Below the pieces are notes generated by a model. The model ran no database searches. It had not been told where the DNA came from and saw only the letters and a list, made by a program, of their open reading frames with translations. A program made the position numbers and the translations under genes. DNA of 37,720 nt from a virus: positions 1 to 37,720 of the IMG/VR virus record IMGVR_UViG_3300028800_000047. The stretch is one strand, 5' to 3'. Positions 30,185-37,720 of this stretch are shown here, in pieces (the first letter of the stretch is position 1; every line of letters begins with the position of its first letter).

Positions 30185-31937
30185 CGCCGCTTGCCCTCCT
30201 TTTTGACATTAAACCCCCTAACACAACAACAGGTGCGGGACTAATACAGATTAATTTATAGACTCTTAATCGAGATGCGCCCAGCTGATACCATCTCATG
30301 CGCCAGAGATAAAATCCTAACTGGCTAAATTCCAATACATCAGCCGGAAGATATGAAATACCGCCATCATCCGAATAATAAAGTTCAATATGAGGTTTAT
30401 AGAAATTGTAATAAGTAATATCGCCCGGTGTGGGGAAATTACTATTTTCAGTGATCATATAAGCATTAAGATCACTTTCAGAGACAATATAAACAGGATT
30501 ACCGTCTGCATCGGGCTGTTCAGCAATAATAAATTGTATATTTTGGAAGGGAACATTGGCATTAATAAAGTCATCCAATCCCCACACAAAATCAATCTGT
30601 ACCCAATCGGTTATAAATTCCCCATCATCATCTTCTCGAATGATAGGCGTCACACGCTGATATAAGAATGGAAATTGATTATACGCATCAACCGCCTGGG
30701 GATTGGATTGCAAGGGGTTTCTCAGTTCATTGATGTAGAACTGGTCAGACATTTGATAAACTGTTTTATCACCCTGAACTGTCACTAGATGCATATTATT
30801 AAAATAAATATGTTTCTGAATGAGATTACGTGATCCATCTAATTCTGTCGCTCTATGCCACGTATCCGTATCGTAATTATATTCAATACTATTAGCCGGT
30901 TCACTGAAATTAACCAATCCAAGATTTTGGGATACACCTGCCGATAATCGATATAAAACCGTGTTATCAAGCTGGTAAAGAAATCCATTTGCATCAAACT
31001 CAACAAAAGGACTAAGTGCGCCCTCCGTATCATCAGGTTGGAATAATAAATCAATAGCCTTGGTGCTAATAGGACGAGGGTTATCGCCTTCACTTAATAA
31101 GACTTGAACCAATCCATCTTCATTTTGGCCTAACCAAGTTAATTTACTGAATCCATTAGCTAATGATAAGGCATCTAAAATGCCATACTGCCACTCATAA
31201 CTGGTACTACGTTTAAAGGGAAATTGAACACCTGTTCCACTGAATATAGAGGGAATATTTGCCCAAATACCTGTTTTATAGTCTGTGAATATGTAGAGAA
31301 TACTTTTAAACACAGTCATTTGACGGATAATACCGACTTCGGTGGCAAAAGTAGCGGTTCCATTACCAAAACAAGTAGCAGGATTAAAACTATTCCCACC
31401 CAAATTCAATACCGATAAGAAATATTGCGAACTGCCCTCTCCTGAGACCACTAATCTATTCCCAAAAAAGGCCAAAAATAAGGGCTTAATTCCATTCAAT
31501 GACGTATCGGTTACGACTGAAAAAACACCCGTATCTTCTCTATAAATATAAAGTTTCTGACCATCCGCAAAACAAGCAAATACAATGGTATTAACGATCA
31601 CATACGTAAAGAATAGCGGTGTCGTACTTGTAACTAATTGTCCACCCGTAATCTCAATCTGATTAAATAAACTATCAAATCTATATATCTTATTTCCATC
31701 GACCACATAAAAAAAATCAATGGTTTTAAATAATCCCCTGGGTTCATTGGCAAATATTAATTTATTAATATTCAGAAAATTAACATGCTTACGGCCTGGT
31801 AATGGGTACATGGCAACCCCATTCTTACCATTTTCACTTTTAGCTAAATACCAGTTAGATGTGTCTTCAGGATTAAACTGAACGAATTTTTGTTTATCGT
31901 ATTTACCTAGTATTTTAAATGGAACAGGTTCAGCCAT
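30174..31937 (-). CDS. Tail stabilisation protein, P22 gp10-like
   Basis: The 587-aa product begins MAEPVPFKILGKYDKQKFVQ and has FNPEDTSNWYLAKSENGKNG near the start. Repeating beta-propeller-like strands follow (RGLFKTIDFFYVVDGNKIYR, GTATFATEVGIIRQMTVFKS, SYEWQYGILDALSLANGFSK). This matches the packaged-DNA stabilisation family (P22 gp10, 472 aa), which seals the tail hub after packaging. It lies between the gp4-like gene, with an HNH gene inserted, and the needle-position gene. AAAGGGATTTTATAA precedes the start. Confidence 0.88.
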   Translation of the reverse strand: MAEPVPFKILGKYDKQKFVQFNPEDTSNWYLAKSENGKNGVAMYPLPGRKHVNFLNINKLIFANEPRGLFKTIDFFYVVDGNKIYRFDSLFNQIEITGGQLVTSTTPLFFTYVIVNTIVFACFADGQKLYIYREDTGVFSVVTDTSLNGIKPLFLAFFGNRLVVSGEGSSQYFLSVLNLGGNSFNPATCFGNGTATFATEVGIIRQMTVFKSILYIFTDYKTGIWANIPSIFSGTGVQFPFKRSTSYEWQYGILDALSLANGFSKLTWLGQNEDGLVQVLLSEGDNPRPISTKAIDLLFQPDDTEGALSPFVEFDANGFLYQLDNTVLYRLSAGVSQNLGLVNFSEPANSIEYNYDTDTWHRATELDGSRNLIQKHIYFNNMHLVTVQGDKTVYQMSDQFYINELRNPLQSNPQAVDAYNQFPFLYQRVTPIIREDDDGEFITDWVQIDFVWGLDDFINANVPFQNIQFIIAEQPDADGNPVYIVSESDLNAYMITENSNFPTPGDITYYNFYKPHIELYYSDDGGISYLPADVLEFSQLGFYLWRMRWYQLGASRLRVYKLICISPAPVVVLGGLMSKRRASGGAS

Positions 31938-31988
31938 TTATAAAATCCCTTTCAGATCAGTACATCCTTGTACATTAATTATATACGT

Positions 31989-32765
31989 TTATTCTTTCCA
32001 GCTTCTATTATGTAATATATTGAAAATAGTTCCCTCACTTACATCATATCTTGAAGCTAATTCTCTAGCATTATTATTGAATTCTTTCCTTATTTTATTA
32101 GCTAAATCCATTGTCATTACATTTCTATTGGTATTTCTTGCTTGATCAGAAGCAGTAGCCCATCTGCAATTTTCAGGATAATAACCTTTATTAAAATCAA
32201 TTCTATCAATAGTTAGATTATCATTATAACCATTCTGCAACGCCCATTCGATAAATACATTTCTATCTTTTTTCCACTCATCACAAACAGTAATTCCTCG
32301 CGCACCATAGTTATAATAATCTTGGTCTGTATTTTTATAGCATCTTCCAATCATATGTTTGTAGGTCTGACCTAAGCGTGGATATTGTTTATTATATCTA
32401 CTTGCTATAACACCTTTTCTCATGCAACCACAGTGTTTTCGATATATAAGTTTATTAGGATCAACTTCATATTCCTTATTACAAACTTTACAAATTACTA
32501 ATGCTCTTCTACTTCCATTTGAATAACCAAAATCTTTTAAAATTCTAAATCCATTTATAATTTCTGGTAAATCTTTTGCTGGCGGCTTACATGGTAAACA
32601 TCCGCAGCTTCCTATCTTTTTAATATGATATACACTTGTTTTGAATTCTTTATTGCAAGCCTTGCATACTACAAGAGCATATCTAATTTTATTCGCTGCT
32701 TGCCCTAAATCTTCTAACACTTTAAATCCATTAATTTCATTTGGTAAGGGTCTTGTTATTGGCAT
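31989..32765 (-). CDS. HNH homing endonuclease
   Basis: The 258-aa product (ATG at 32765 behind AAAGAGGTATAT; the open frame runs to 32840) has two related Cys-pair modules (VVCKACNKEF...CGCLP and VICKVCNKEY...CGCMR) near residues 33-115. An HNH/AP2-like domain follows: MIGRCYKNTDQDYYNYGARG, ITVCDEW and LTIDRIDFNKGYYPENCRWA. The C-terminal helix-turn-helix (RELASRYDVSEGTIFNIL) resembles target-binding modules. This is the usual form of a free-standing phage homing endonuclease. It is inserted between two tail genes that are adjacent in P22. Confidence 0.9.
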   Translation of the reverse strand: MPITRPLPNEINGFKVLEDLGQAANKIRYALVVCKACNKEFKTSVYHIKKIGSCGCLPCKPPAKDLPEIINGFRILKDFGYSNGSRRALVICKVCNKEYEVDPNKLIYRKHCGCMRKGVIASRYNKQYPRLGQTYKHMIGRCYKNTDQDYYNYGARGITVCDEWKKDRNVFIEWALQNGYNDNLTIDRIDFNKGYYPENCRWATASDQARNTNRNVMTMDLANKIRKEFNNNARELASRYDVSEGTIFNILHNRSWKE

Positions 32766-32829
32766 ATATACCTCTTTATTTTTTAAGAGAGATATAATAT
32801 CATATATTAATGGTTCATGTAAAGCTAAG

Positions 32830-33555
32830 TCAAACACCACTTCTCAATCTCCAACTGCCATTTAAGTAACTCTCATTCGCACTATCAATAACAAGATCCA
32901 TCGTCGAGACAGATTCCATTTCGTCTTTAGCTTCCATATACATAGCTTCCAATTTGGGAGTCCATGCCTCTGATCGTCCCTTGTAATAGGCTAATTCTCT
33001 AGCCAGTGCAAACTTAAGGAATCGATAATAATAAAGGGGCAATTCACCCATGTTTCCGGTTTCAGGAATATAGGGAAGTTCAAACTTACCATATACAAAT
33101 ACGTTATAGACTTGAGAGGCGGCCGGATAAAACTGCATCGTCGTTAAATTTAAGTCATTCGTCACAATAACAAATCGAGGTAAACCCAATTGAGGTTCAT
33201 ATTTATAGCTCCCAAAGAAGACACCTCTCGATTCATCAATTAAGGGATAATCTACACCATCTAATTCCAGCCATGCCCTCTCAAGATTAGAGAGCCTTCC
33301 CTCTGTCACATCGGGAGTTGGCGTGTAACTGGGATCACCAAAGGTTACAAATTGCTTATTAATAGGAAGAGTAAAATTTACTTTCTTAGCAATCGTCAAA
33401 AGAAGAGAGCTAGAACTATAGGATCTTAATAATTCATTTAAAAATCGGACACCCTTCTGCATGTCATTACCATGAAGTGGGACAGTCGGACTGCTAGCAC
33501 TGATTAACTGATAAGCATCCGTGACAAAATCTTTAACCGTTTGTGCGTATAACAT
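32830..33555 (-). CDS. Tail accessory factor, P22 gp4-like
   Basis: The 241-aa product begins MLYAQTVKDFVTDAYQLIS; the ATG at 33555 is behind AGAGGAAGCAAAAAG. GNDMQKGVRFLNELLRSYSS is the long helix typical of the gp4 family, which binds the portal base and starts the tail. P22 gp4 is 166 aa; the added length is mostly beta sequence (FVTFGDPSYTP, LPRFVIVTNDLNLTTMQF) before a C-terminal LKFALARELAYYKGR helix. It overlaps the small upstream gene by 23 bases. Confidence 0.82.
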   Translation of the reverse strand: MLYAQTVKDFVTDAYQLISASSPTVPLHGNDMQKGVRFLNELLRSYSSSSLLLTIAKKVNFTLPINKQFVTFGDPSYTPTPDVTEGRLSNLERAWLELDGVDYPLIDESRGVFFGSYKYEPQLGLPRFVIVTNDLNLTTMQFYPAASQVYNVFVYGKFELPYIPETGNMGELPLYYYRFLKFALARELAYYKGRSEAWTPKLEAMYMEAKDEMESVSTMDLVIDSANESYLNGSWRLRSGV

Positions 33556-33757
33556 CTTTTTGCTTCCTCTTACTAGAAGCATCCGGCTTTGATGAAAACC
33601 AAATTCCACTCGCCATCAAAGATTCAAATTCTTTGTAATCATTTGCTAACTTCTGTTCACCTTTTTCATTGTAAACAAAAGCCCTAAAATGCTGTTTATC
33701 AACCCACCGATCAAGATATTGGAATTGACCTTCTTGCTTGTCTTTTAATGCAACCAT
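33533..33757 (-). CDS. Small protein between coat and gp4
   Basis: The 74-aa product begins MVALKDKQEGQFQYLDRWV and continues FRAFVYNEKGEQKLANDYKE, then a basic Lys/Ser tail. It appears to be a small alpha/beta domain with a disordered end. It overlaps the gp4-like start by 23 bases and lies beyond a terminator-like hairpin after coat, so it needs read-through or its own promoter. No family recognised. Confidence 0.72.
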   Translation of the reverse strand: MVALKDKQEGQFQYLDRWVDKQHFRAFVYNEKGEQKLANDYKEFESLMASGIWFSSKPDASSKRKQKDVIRTNG

Positions 33758-33770
33758 TAATTAACTCCAC

Positions 33771-33806
33771 AAAAAAAGGCGATCACTAGGATGGATAGTG
33801 ACCGCC
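33771..33806 (-). terminator. Rho-independent terminator after coat gene
   Basis: On the minus strand GGCGGTCACTA pairs with TAGTGATCGCC (11 bp with one G-U) around a seven-base loop and is followed by TTTTTTT. This is a textbook intrinsic terminator eight bases beyond the coat stop. It would give coat much more mRNA than the tail genes downstream. Confidence 0.9.
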
Positions 33807-33813
33807 CAAATTG

Positions 33814-35076
33814 TTATGACATGACCCTAACAGCGAATTCACCGTTAATTTCAACACCTGCAATGATATCGATACGATCTAATTGAACGTAATTTCTGAT
33901 ATCAGCACCGAGTGAGTAAGTCATTGCCATCTTATAAAGATCACTATAAGACGTGACTGCTTCAACACCACCCTTCAATTCCTTGATTGGAGGTGCAGCA
34001 AATACAATGGATTGATTATGGAACGCTAATGACACGTTATGTGAAGAGGCTAAATATGCCTGCGCACCATTGGGAATAGCAGCAGAGATATTTTGACGAG
34101 CGCCAGAGATCACAATTGTCGGGTTAACCGAAACGTTGTAAGCCGTGTTTGTACCATCAGCAACAACCTGTGCAGTTACGACAAACTGAGCCGTTTGAGC
34201 CAAGGGTTGATAGGTCAATGGGTTTACCATGAACACACCAGCCGCAGCATCTAATGTAATGATGTCGCCCACATTAAATAGAACCTGACCCAATGTGCTG
34301 GCCAAACCTGATAAACGAATGGTATTTCCACCTGTAATCGGGCCATTTGCTACCGTACCCGCGGCCACATAACCACTTGGAGGAGTACCACCCGTTGCGC
34401 CCGGAGTACCCGCAATTTGTCGGACCAAGAAGTTAGTTTTGAAGAAATCAAAACCAGACAAGTGACCGATGAAACCATCTAACAATGCGCCTCTATTTAC
34501 TGTCATATTGAATACAGTGTAAAGATCATTGGTCAGGGTCGCAGAAACGGCAGGAGGGTTAGCCCAATAACGATTACCATCTTCTGGAATACCCAATTGC
34601 GTCATATAGGCATCTGTTTGAAGAACGGTATTAAAGTCAATGGGAGTACCGGGCGCACCATAGGCTTGCCAGGTTGCCGTCTGGAAATTGGTTTGTGCAA
34701 TGAACTGTTCGACCATGTTAGCCAAACGTTTAGCACGTGGATTTAACATCATATCCAAATAGGGTTGATCCCGCGCTCTGTCGAATGTTAGTTCAAAGCC
34801 TGAGAACTCAACCATGGTATGAAATTGAGTATCAATCGTAAGAGGACGAACAACCTGGACACGGGCTTCGGATGTTGCTGTTGCACCAAATCCACCTAAA
34901 TATCGTTCTTCTAAACGATAGTTAATGGTTTGACCCGTTGCATATTTAAGACCTTTGAAGTCACCCTCAAGGTTACGGTTGGCTACCTTGGCAAAATTAA
35001 GGTAGTTAATAAATCGAATGAATGTTTCATCAAGAATGTATTGCGTAGTTTGAAATGAATTTCCACTAAAAGACAT
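33814..35076 (-). CDS. Major capsid protein, P22 gp5-like
   Basis: The 420-aa product (P22 coat is 430) begins MSFSGNSFQTTQYILDETF and has the P22 coat pattern: ATGQTINYRLEERYLGGFGA, RVQVVRPLTIDTQFHTMVEF, GFELTFDRARDQPYLDMML and GRKFFKTNFLV-like LSGFDFFKTNFLVRQIAG. A Gly/Thr-rich inserted domain lies around residues 220-320. It builds the icosahedral shell with the scaffold-like protein. GGAGACACGGAT precedes the ATG, and an intrinsic terminator follows the stop. It is split from scaffold by about 5 kb on the circle, unlike P22. Confidence 0.93.
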   Translation of the reverse strand: MSFSGNSFQTTQYILDETFIRFINYLNFAKVANRNLEGDFKGLKYATGQTINYRLEERYLGGFGATATSEARVQVVRPLTIDTQFHTMVEFSGFELTFDRARDQPYLDMMLNPRAKRLANMVEQFIAQTNFQTATWQAYGAPGTPIDFNTVLQTDAYMTQLGIPEDGNRYWANPPAVSATLTNDLYTVFNMTVNRGALLDGFIGHLSGFDFFKTNFLVRQIAGTPGATGGTPPSGYVAAGTVANGPITGGNTIRLSGLASTLGQVLFNVGDIITLDAAAGVFMVNPLTYQPLAQTAQFVVTAQVVADGTNTAYNVSVNPTIVISGARQNISAAIPNGAQAYLASSHNVSLAFHNQSIVFAAPPIKELKGGVEAVTSYSDLYKMAMTYSLGADIRNYVQLDRIDIIAGVEINGEFAVRVMS

Positions 35077-35426
35077 ATCCGTGTCTCCAAAACAAATTAA
35101 TAGTTAGCCCTTATGGGCTGGTCATTTATTTGTCCAAGCGGGAGACAGAATACACGCTCTTTTTGACAGAAGTGGGGCTGTCTTTATTACGCACTTGTGT
35201 AAATTATGCTCTTAATATGAAATTAATTCAAGTGGGTTGGATTTTTAAAATGTCAAGGAAATCAGGGTGTCACCCAGAAATTATTGACATTTTACTTTAT
35301 TAAGTGGTCTTAGGTGGGTTTAAGTGCGCGAAAAGTGTCATTATTTGCTAGATTTTTTCTGGTAAATCACGCTTTTATTCCGTAAAATACAAAAATCATC
35401 AATAAACTATAGATTATCGGATAAGA
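35077..35426. promoter_or_regulatory. 350-base divergent control region upstream of coat
   Basis: No gene is visible. On the minus strand TTGAAT (35231 to 35226), a 17-base spacer and CATAAT (35208 to 35203) form a good promoter for coat. The coat leader contains an AGCCC-TTAT-GGGCT hairpin. GGGTG-T-CACCC (35265-35275) is a perfect inverted repeat, and TGTCA/TGACA recurs at several places nearby, suggesting binding sites. The opposite end should hold the promoter of the plus-strand genes at 35427, where I see no consensus match. Confidence 0.55.
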
Positions 35427-35780
35427 ATGCAGAAATTAACACTTCACTGTTGGGATAATATAAATAAAAGTGACAAAAAATATGTCACGGCAAAATTTAA
35501 TATAGGACAAAGAGTATATGTTTTTGACTGGTCAACTACTAAACCAATCATTTTAGAATCATATATTTTAGCCATTGGCGTCGAATCAATATTTCAATCT
35601 GATAACTTAATTTACCTTATTGATAGGCAACTCAAAGACGATGATTATAAAAAATACTACGAGAAAGATGTTTATTGCACTAGATCAGATGCGGCAAAAT
35701 CACTTATTAAATTAATGAAAAAACAAAGTATGATATTAAAAGACATGTTAAATCACCCCTATTATAAATATAACGAATGA
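35427..35780 (+). CDS. Hypothetical plus-strand protein, 117 aa
   Basis: The product begins MQKLTLHCWDNINKSDKKY and has FNIGQRVYVFDW, a beta motif, then a helical C-terminus (YCTRSDAAKSLIKLMKKQS). GGATAAGA precedes the ATG. It is first in a three-gene plus-strand island that lies inside the late minus-strand block, so it is probably expressed at a different time from coat. No family recognised. Confidence 0.75.
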   Translation: MQKLTLHCWDNINKSDKKYVTAKFNIGQRVYVFDWSTTKPIILESYILAIGVESIFQSDNLIYLIDRQLKDDDYKKYYEKDVYCTRSDAAKSLIKLMKKQSMILKDMLNHPYYKYNE

Positions 35781-35792
35781 GGAAAAATAATA

Positions 35793-35993
35793 ATGACCCC
35801 ACAAGAACATATAACCCTAACCAAATATGACTTGTACTATGAATCACGCATGACGAAAATGGAAACTATATCAGAAGAATTAAAAGATAATGTAAAAGAA
35901 ATAAAAACAGATTTACGCTGGATGTTGGGATTAATGCTAATGTTTAGCGGAATTATGTTAGGAATGATGGCTAAAGGTTTTCACTGGTATTAA
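35793..35993 (+). CDS. Small membrane protein, XhlA-like layout
   Basis: The 66-aa product has a charged amphipathic helix (MTKMETISEELKDNVKEIK) followed by one membrane span (WMLGLMLMFSGIMLGMMAKGF). This is the layout of XhlA/haemolysin-type phage proteins, which assist holins at the inner membrane. The match is structural rather than by firm motif. It lies far from the endolysin gene at 10676. GAGGAAAAATAAT precedes the start. Confidence 0.65.
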   Translation: MTPQEHITLTKYDLYYESRMTKMETISEELKDNVKEIKTDLRWMLGLMLMFSGIMLGMMAKGFHWY

Positions 35994-36004
35994 GGATGAA
36001 TAAT

Positions 36005-36250
36005 ATGAACAATCGCCCCAATCCCCCTAAAATGTCTCGCAAACAAGCTAAATTGTTATGGAATAATCTCACTCCAAAACAGAGACAAGAATTCAATGAG
36101 ATGTTTGCCAAACTTCAAAAAGGTGAACTTAAACTCGCTCATGTTGGGGTAGATGATAATGAAGAAATACAACGTATTATTTTAGATCCCAAAGATGCCC
36201 CGAGTGCGCCGAGTAAACCATTTGCTAGTCATTTTAATATTAAGGATTAA
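36005..36250 (+). CDS. Small helical plus-strand protein
   Basis: The product (81 aa from the ATG at 36005, which has AAGGA nine bases upstream; an in-frame ATG at 35996 lacks a usable site) begins MNNRPNPPKMSRKQAKLLW. It continues NNLTPKQRQEFNEMFAKLQK, a basic helical pair, and ends in a Pro/Ser-rich tail. It converges with the 51-aa minus-strand gene, overlapping by four bases. No family recognised; nucleic-acid or protein binding is possible. Confidence 0.7.
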   Translation: MNNRPNPPKMSRKQAKLLWNNLTPKQRQEFNEMFAKLQKGELKLAHVGVDDNEEIQRIILDPKDAPSAPSKPFASHFNIKD

Positions 36251-36402
36251 GCCAATATACTCAATATATCATCCGGCTGAGAATAACAAGATGGGTCTTT
36301 ATCAATAAAGGTAGTATAAATAAGAGCTGATGAACTGGTCAGCGTATAAAGACCTATACTGAGCATCATTATAATTAGAGAAACATCCATCCATTTTTTC
36401 AT
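36247..36402 (-). CDS. Tiny single-span membrane protein, 51 aa
   Basis: The product begins MKKWMDVSLIIMMLSIGLY and has one N-terminal hydrophobic span of about 20 residues, a polar Thr/Ser part and an acidic C-terminus (DDILSILA). Its ATG overlaps the stop of the 53-aa gene (ATGA). The N-in or N-out topology is unclear. It might act in lysis with the XhlA-like protein encoded on the opposite strand nearby, but this is inference. Confidence 0.6.
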   Translation of the reverse strand: MKKWMDVSLIIMMLSIGLYTLTSSSALIYTTFIDKDPSCYSQPDDILSILA

Positions 36403-36560
36403 GTAATTCGATTCCATATTTCATCAAGTTTAGCGAGTTGCATTTGTGTTAAATTACCAGCGCCTTTTTTACTAATTGAATCAATAAATATATGCTCCCA
36501 ATCATTCAACTTTGATTCTCTATTCAGACAATCTTCTATCATTTGCTCAACTTCTGTCAT
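36399..36560 (-). CDS. Small acidic helical protein, 53 aa
   Basis: The product begins MTEVEQMIEDCLNRESKLN and ends QMQLAKLDEIWNRIT; SKKGAGNLTQMQLAKLDEIW resembles a helix-loop-helix. Only weak ribosome binding (GGAA, distant) is seen before the start. It is coupled to the 51-aa membrane gene downstream. It lies just beyond the hairpin that follows the hendecad-repeat gene. No family recognised. Confidence 0.6.
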   Translation of the reverse strand: MTEVEQMIEDCLNRESKLNDWEHIFIDSISKKGAGNLTQMQLAKLDEIWNRIT

Positions 36561-36592
36561 CTTTAATTGATTCCAACTGTTTATTGAAATAT

Positions 36593-36631
36593 AAATTCAG
36601 GGCAGTCTAAAAAATATTCTGCCCTGAATTT
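36593..36631. terminator. Strong hairpin, probably bidirectional terminator
   Basis: AAATTCAGGGCAG (36593-36605) and CTGCCCTGAATTT (36619-36631) form a perfect 13-bp stem around a 13-base AT-rich loop. It lies six bases beyond the stop of the 316-aa gene. Both flanks are T-rich on the outgoing strand (ATTTTATTATT on plus), so it can serve transcripts from either side. Confidence 0.75.
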
Positions 36632-36636
36632 TATTA

Positions 36637-37587
36637 TTAAAGTGATACGGCTGCAACAGGTGGTGGAACTAAAGAAGCTCTTAAACGTAGAGCAATGAGT
36701 TCTTCATGTTCACGTTGTAATTGATCACGCACACGATTTTCATCTAGGCTACGGATGAGCAATTGAGTTTCAGTCGCTTTTTGAATAACCAGTTCTTTGT
36801 TTTCACAGCAACATTCTGCAATCTTTGCCAAAATATCAGATTTGTTATTAGCGGCTTGAAGTTCAAGATTTGCTTTATAATTAGCAGCCTGTAATTCAAT
36901 GGATGCTTTGTTATTAGCAGCTTGTAATACCACCTCTGATTTGTTATTAGCAGCTTGAAGTTCGAGAGAAGCCTTTACAAAAGCGACTTCCTTTTCAATT
37001 CCACAAAAACCCTGTGACATGCTCATTTGTAATGCGGCGGTGTTATTGGCAGCCTGTAGTAAACCATCACGGAAACCTTGGTTACTGTTTTGGATGATTG
37101 ACGCTGTATCACCACATGCTTTTAACAGGCCATCTTTAAAGCCTACGATTTGATTACTAATAATGCTGGCAGTATCTTGTGCATTTTGCAGTAAACCATC
37201 TTTAAAACCCGCAGTCTGACTGACCAAAATAGATGCTGTATTTTGTGAACCATTTAACAATACATCTTTGGTGCCATTTGATGTAGCAGAATAATTTCTG
37301 TCACCATTTGATTCGGTCTTATCAGCATTATACAGACCAAATCTTTCAATATGAGCTGAATTTGATAAGCCAAACTTTTCAATCTCATTTGAATTGTGTA
37401 GACCGAACTTTTCGACATCATTTTGAATGAATTGACCTGATGCATTAGTTGCTGTAACGCCTGCAATTCCATTTCGATCAATCGCATCACGATTTGAAAT
37501 AGACATCGATTCGGTTTGATTCATTTCAGCTAAGGCAAGTCTCTCAACTTGGTCTTGTGTTGCACAATGTTCTTTTCTCGTTTCCAT
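36637..37587 (-). CDS. Hendecad-repeat rod protein
   Basis: The 316-aa product is built from 11- and 22-residue repeats: three EKFGLxNSxxI units (59-91), four GFKDGLLxxxxDTASII units of 22 (105-192) and four LQAANNKxxxx units of 11 (210-253). Then comes AKIAECCCENKELVI (254-268), a charged helix and a proline tail (VPPPVAAVSL). An 11-residue period indicates a hendecad, nearly straight coiled coil. The ECCCE-KE end is familiar from uncharacterised phage proteins. It is encoded among virion genes, between the small late genes and coat. No function is established. Confidence 0.82.
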   Translation of the reverse strand: METRKEHCATQDQVERLALAEMNQTESMSISNRDAIDRNGIAGVTATNASGQFIQNDVEKFGLHNSNEIEKFGLSNSAHIERFGLYNADKTESNGDRNYSATSNGTKDVLLNGSQNTASILVSQTAGFKDGLLQNAQDTASIISNQIVGFKDGLLKACGDTASIIQNSNQGFRDGLLQAANNTAALQMSMSQGFCGIEKEVAFVKASLELQAANNKSEVVLQAANNKASIELQAANYKANLELQAANNKSDILAKIAECCCENKELVIQKATETQLLIRSLDENRVRDQLQREHEELIALRLRASLVPPPVAAVSL

Positions 37588-37593
37588 GAGTAA

Positions 37594-37720
37594 CTTGCAT
37601 TAATTGGAGCCACCATTATACTTCTTTAGATAGGCTGAAAGTAGTTATATATCAGAAACTTTATAGTATATTTTTTATGCTTTATTCTTTCCAAACTATT
37701 CCTTTTCCATCGCAAGCATG
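37594..37720. repeat. Right copy of 127-bp terminal overlap
   Basis: Identical to bases 1-127. It includes, at 37682-37720, a second copy of the last 13 codons of the 242-aa gene on the minus strand; this is the same gene end seen twice, not a second gene. Joining the two copies gives a 37,593-bp circle on which the small late genes run straight into the hendecad-repeat gene. Confidence 0.95.

Noticed and set aside
1-37720. 127-bp identical ends as a physical direct terminal repeat
   Set aside because: The length equals a common assembler k-mer, and the gene order is P22-like (headful packaging), so a closed circular assembly is the simpler reading. Read coverage at the ends would settle it.
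1-37720. Integrase, CI-type repressor, reverse transcriptase/DGR, CRISPR array
   Set aside because: I looked for tyrosine or serine recombinase, HTH/peptidase repressor and YADD-type motifs and for regularly spaced repeats, and found none.

Overview
This window is one complete genome of a P22-like podovirus. It is assembled as a circle: bases 1-127 recur exactly at 37594-37720, so the unique length is 37,593 bp. That overlap looks like an assembler k-mer overlap, not a physical terminal repeat. The DNA is AT-rich and densely coding, with AGGAG-type ribosome binding sites and many ATGA or TAATG stop/start overlaps. The P22-type virion set and a single-domain GH24 lysozyme point to a Gram-negative host; the host genus cannot be read from the sequence. 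I see no integrase, no CI-type repressor, no canonical tRNA and no CRISPR array.

Late genes lie on the minus strand and read towards decreasing coordinates, through the circle junction. They run: small terminase (8977-9390), a beta-rich virion protein, large terminase interrupted by an intein (5572-7893), a zinc protein, portal (3095-5218) and scaffold-like protein (2200-3087). Nine tiny or small, mostly overlapping genes follow (89-2222), then, across the junction, a hendecad-repeat rod protein (36637-37587). After a small plus-strand island (35427-36250) come coat (33814-35076), gp4-like tail factor, an HNH homing endonuclease, gp10-like protein, a 53-aa needle-position protein, three ejection-type proteins and four fibre-type proteins, ending at a hairpin at 21536-21580.

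The minus strand between 10449 and 14313 carries a toprim primase and RepA-like ATPase. These are followed by a striking array of GGGTAC sites beside an AT-rich tract (candidate origin or control region), small genes, a PD-(D/E)XK nuclease, endolysin and holin.

Plus-strand genes (9544-10501 and 14730-21532) look early. They include three ribbon-helix-helix regulators, a Sak4-type RecA-like ATPase, an SSB-like protein with a DDIPF tail, a DUF3310 protein, small membrane and exported proteins, a methyltransferase-like protein and a truncated metallophosphoesterase. The tight early operon is broken once, by about 370 bp (17877-18246) that can fold into consecutive tRNA-like units.

The two points most worth follow-up are that structured RNA candidate and the GGGTAC array. 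Next come the 11/22-residue repeat protein, the intein inside the terminase ATP-binding loop, and an N-terminal module shared between a terminase-adjacent virion protein and a tail fibre. Function calls rest on recognisable motifs and gene order; no database search was run.
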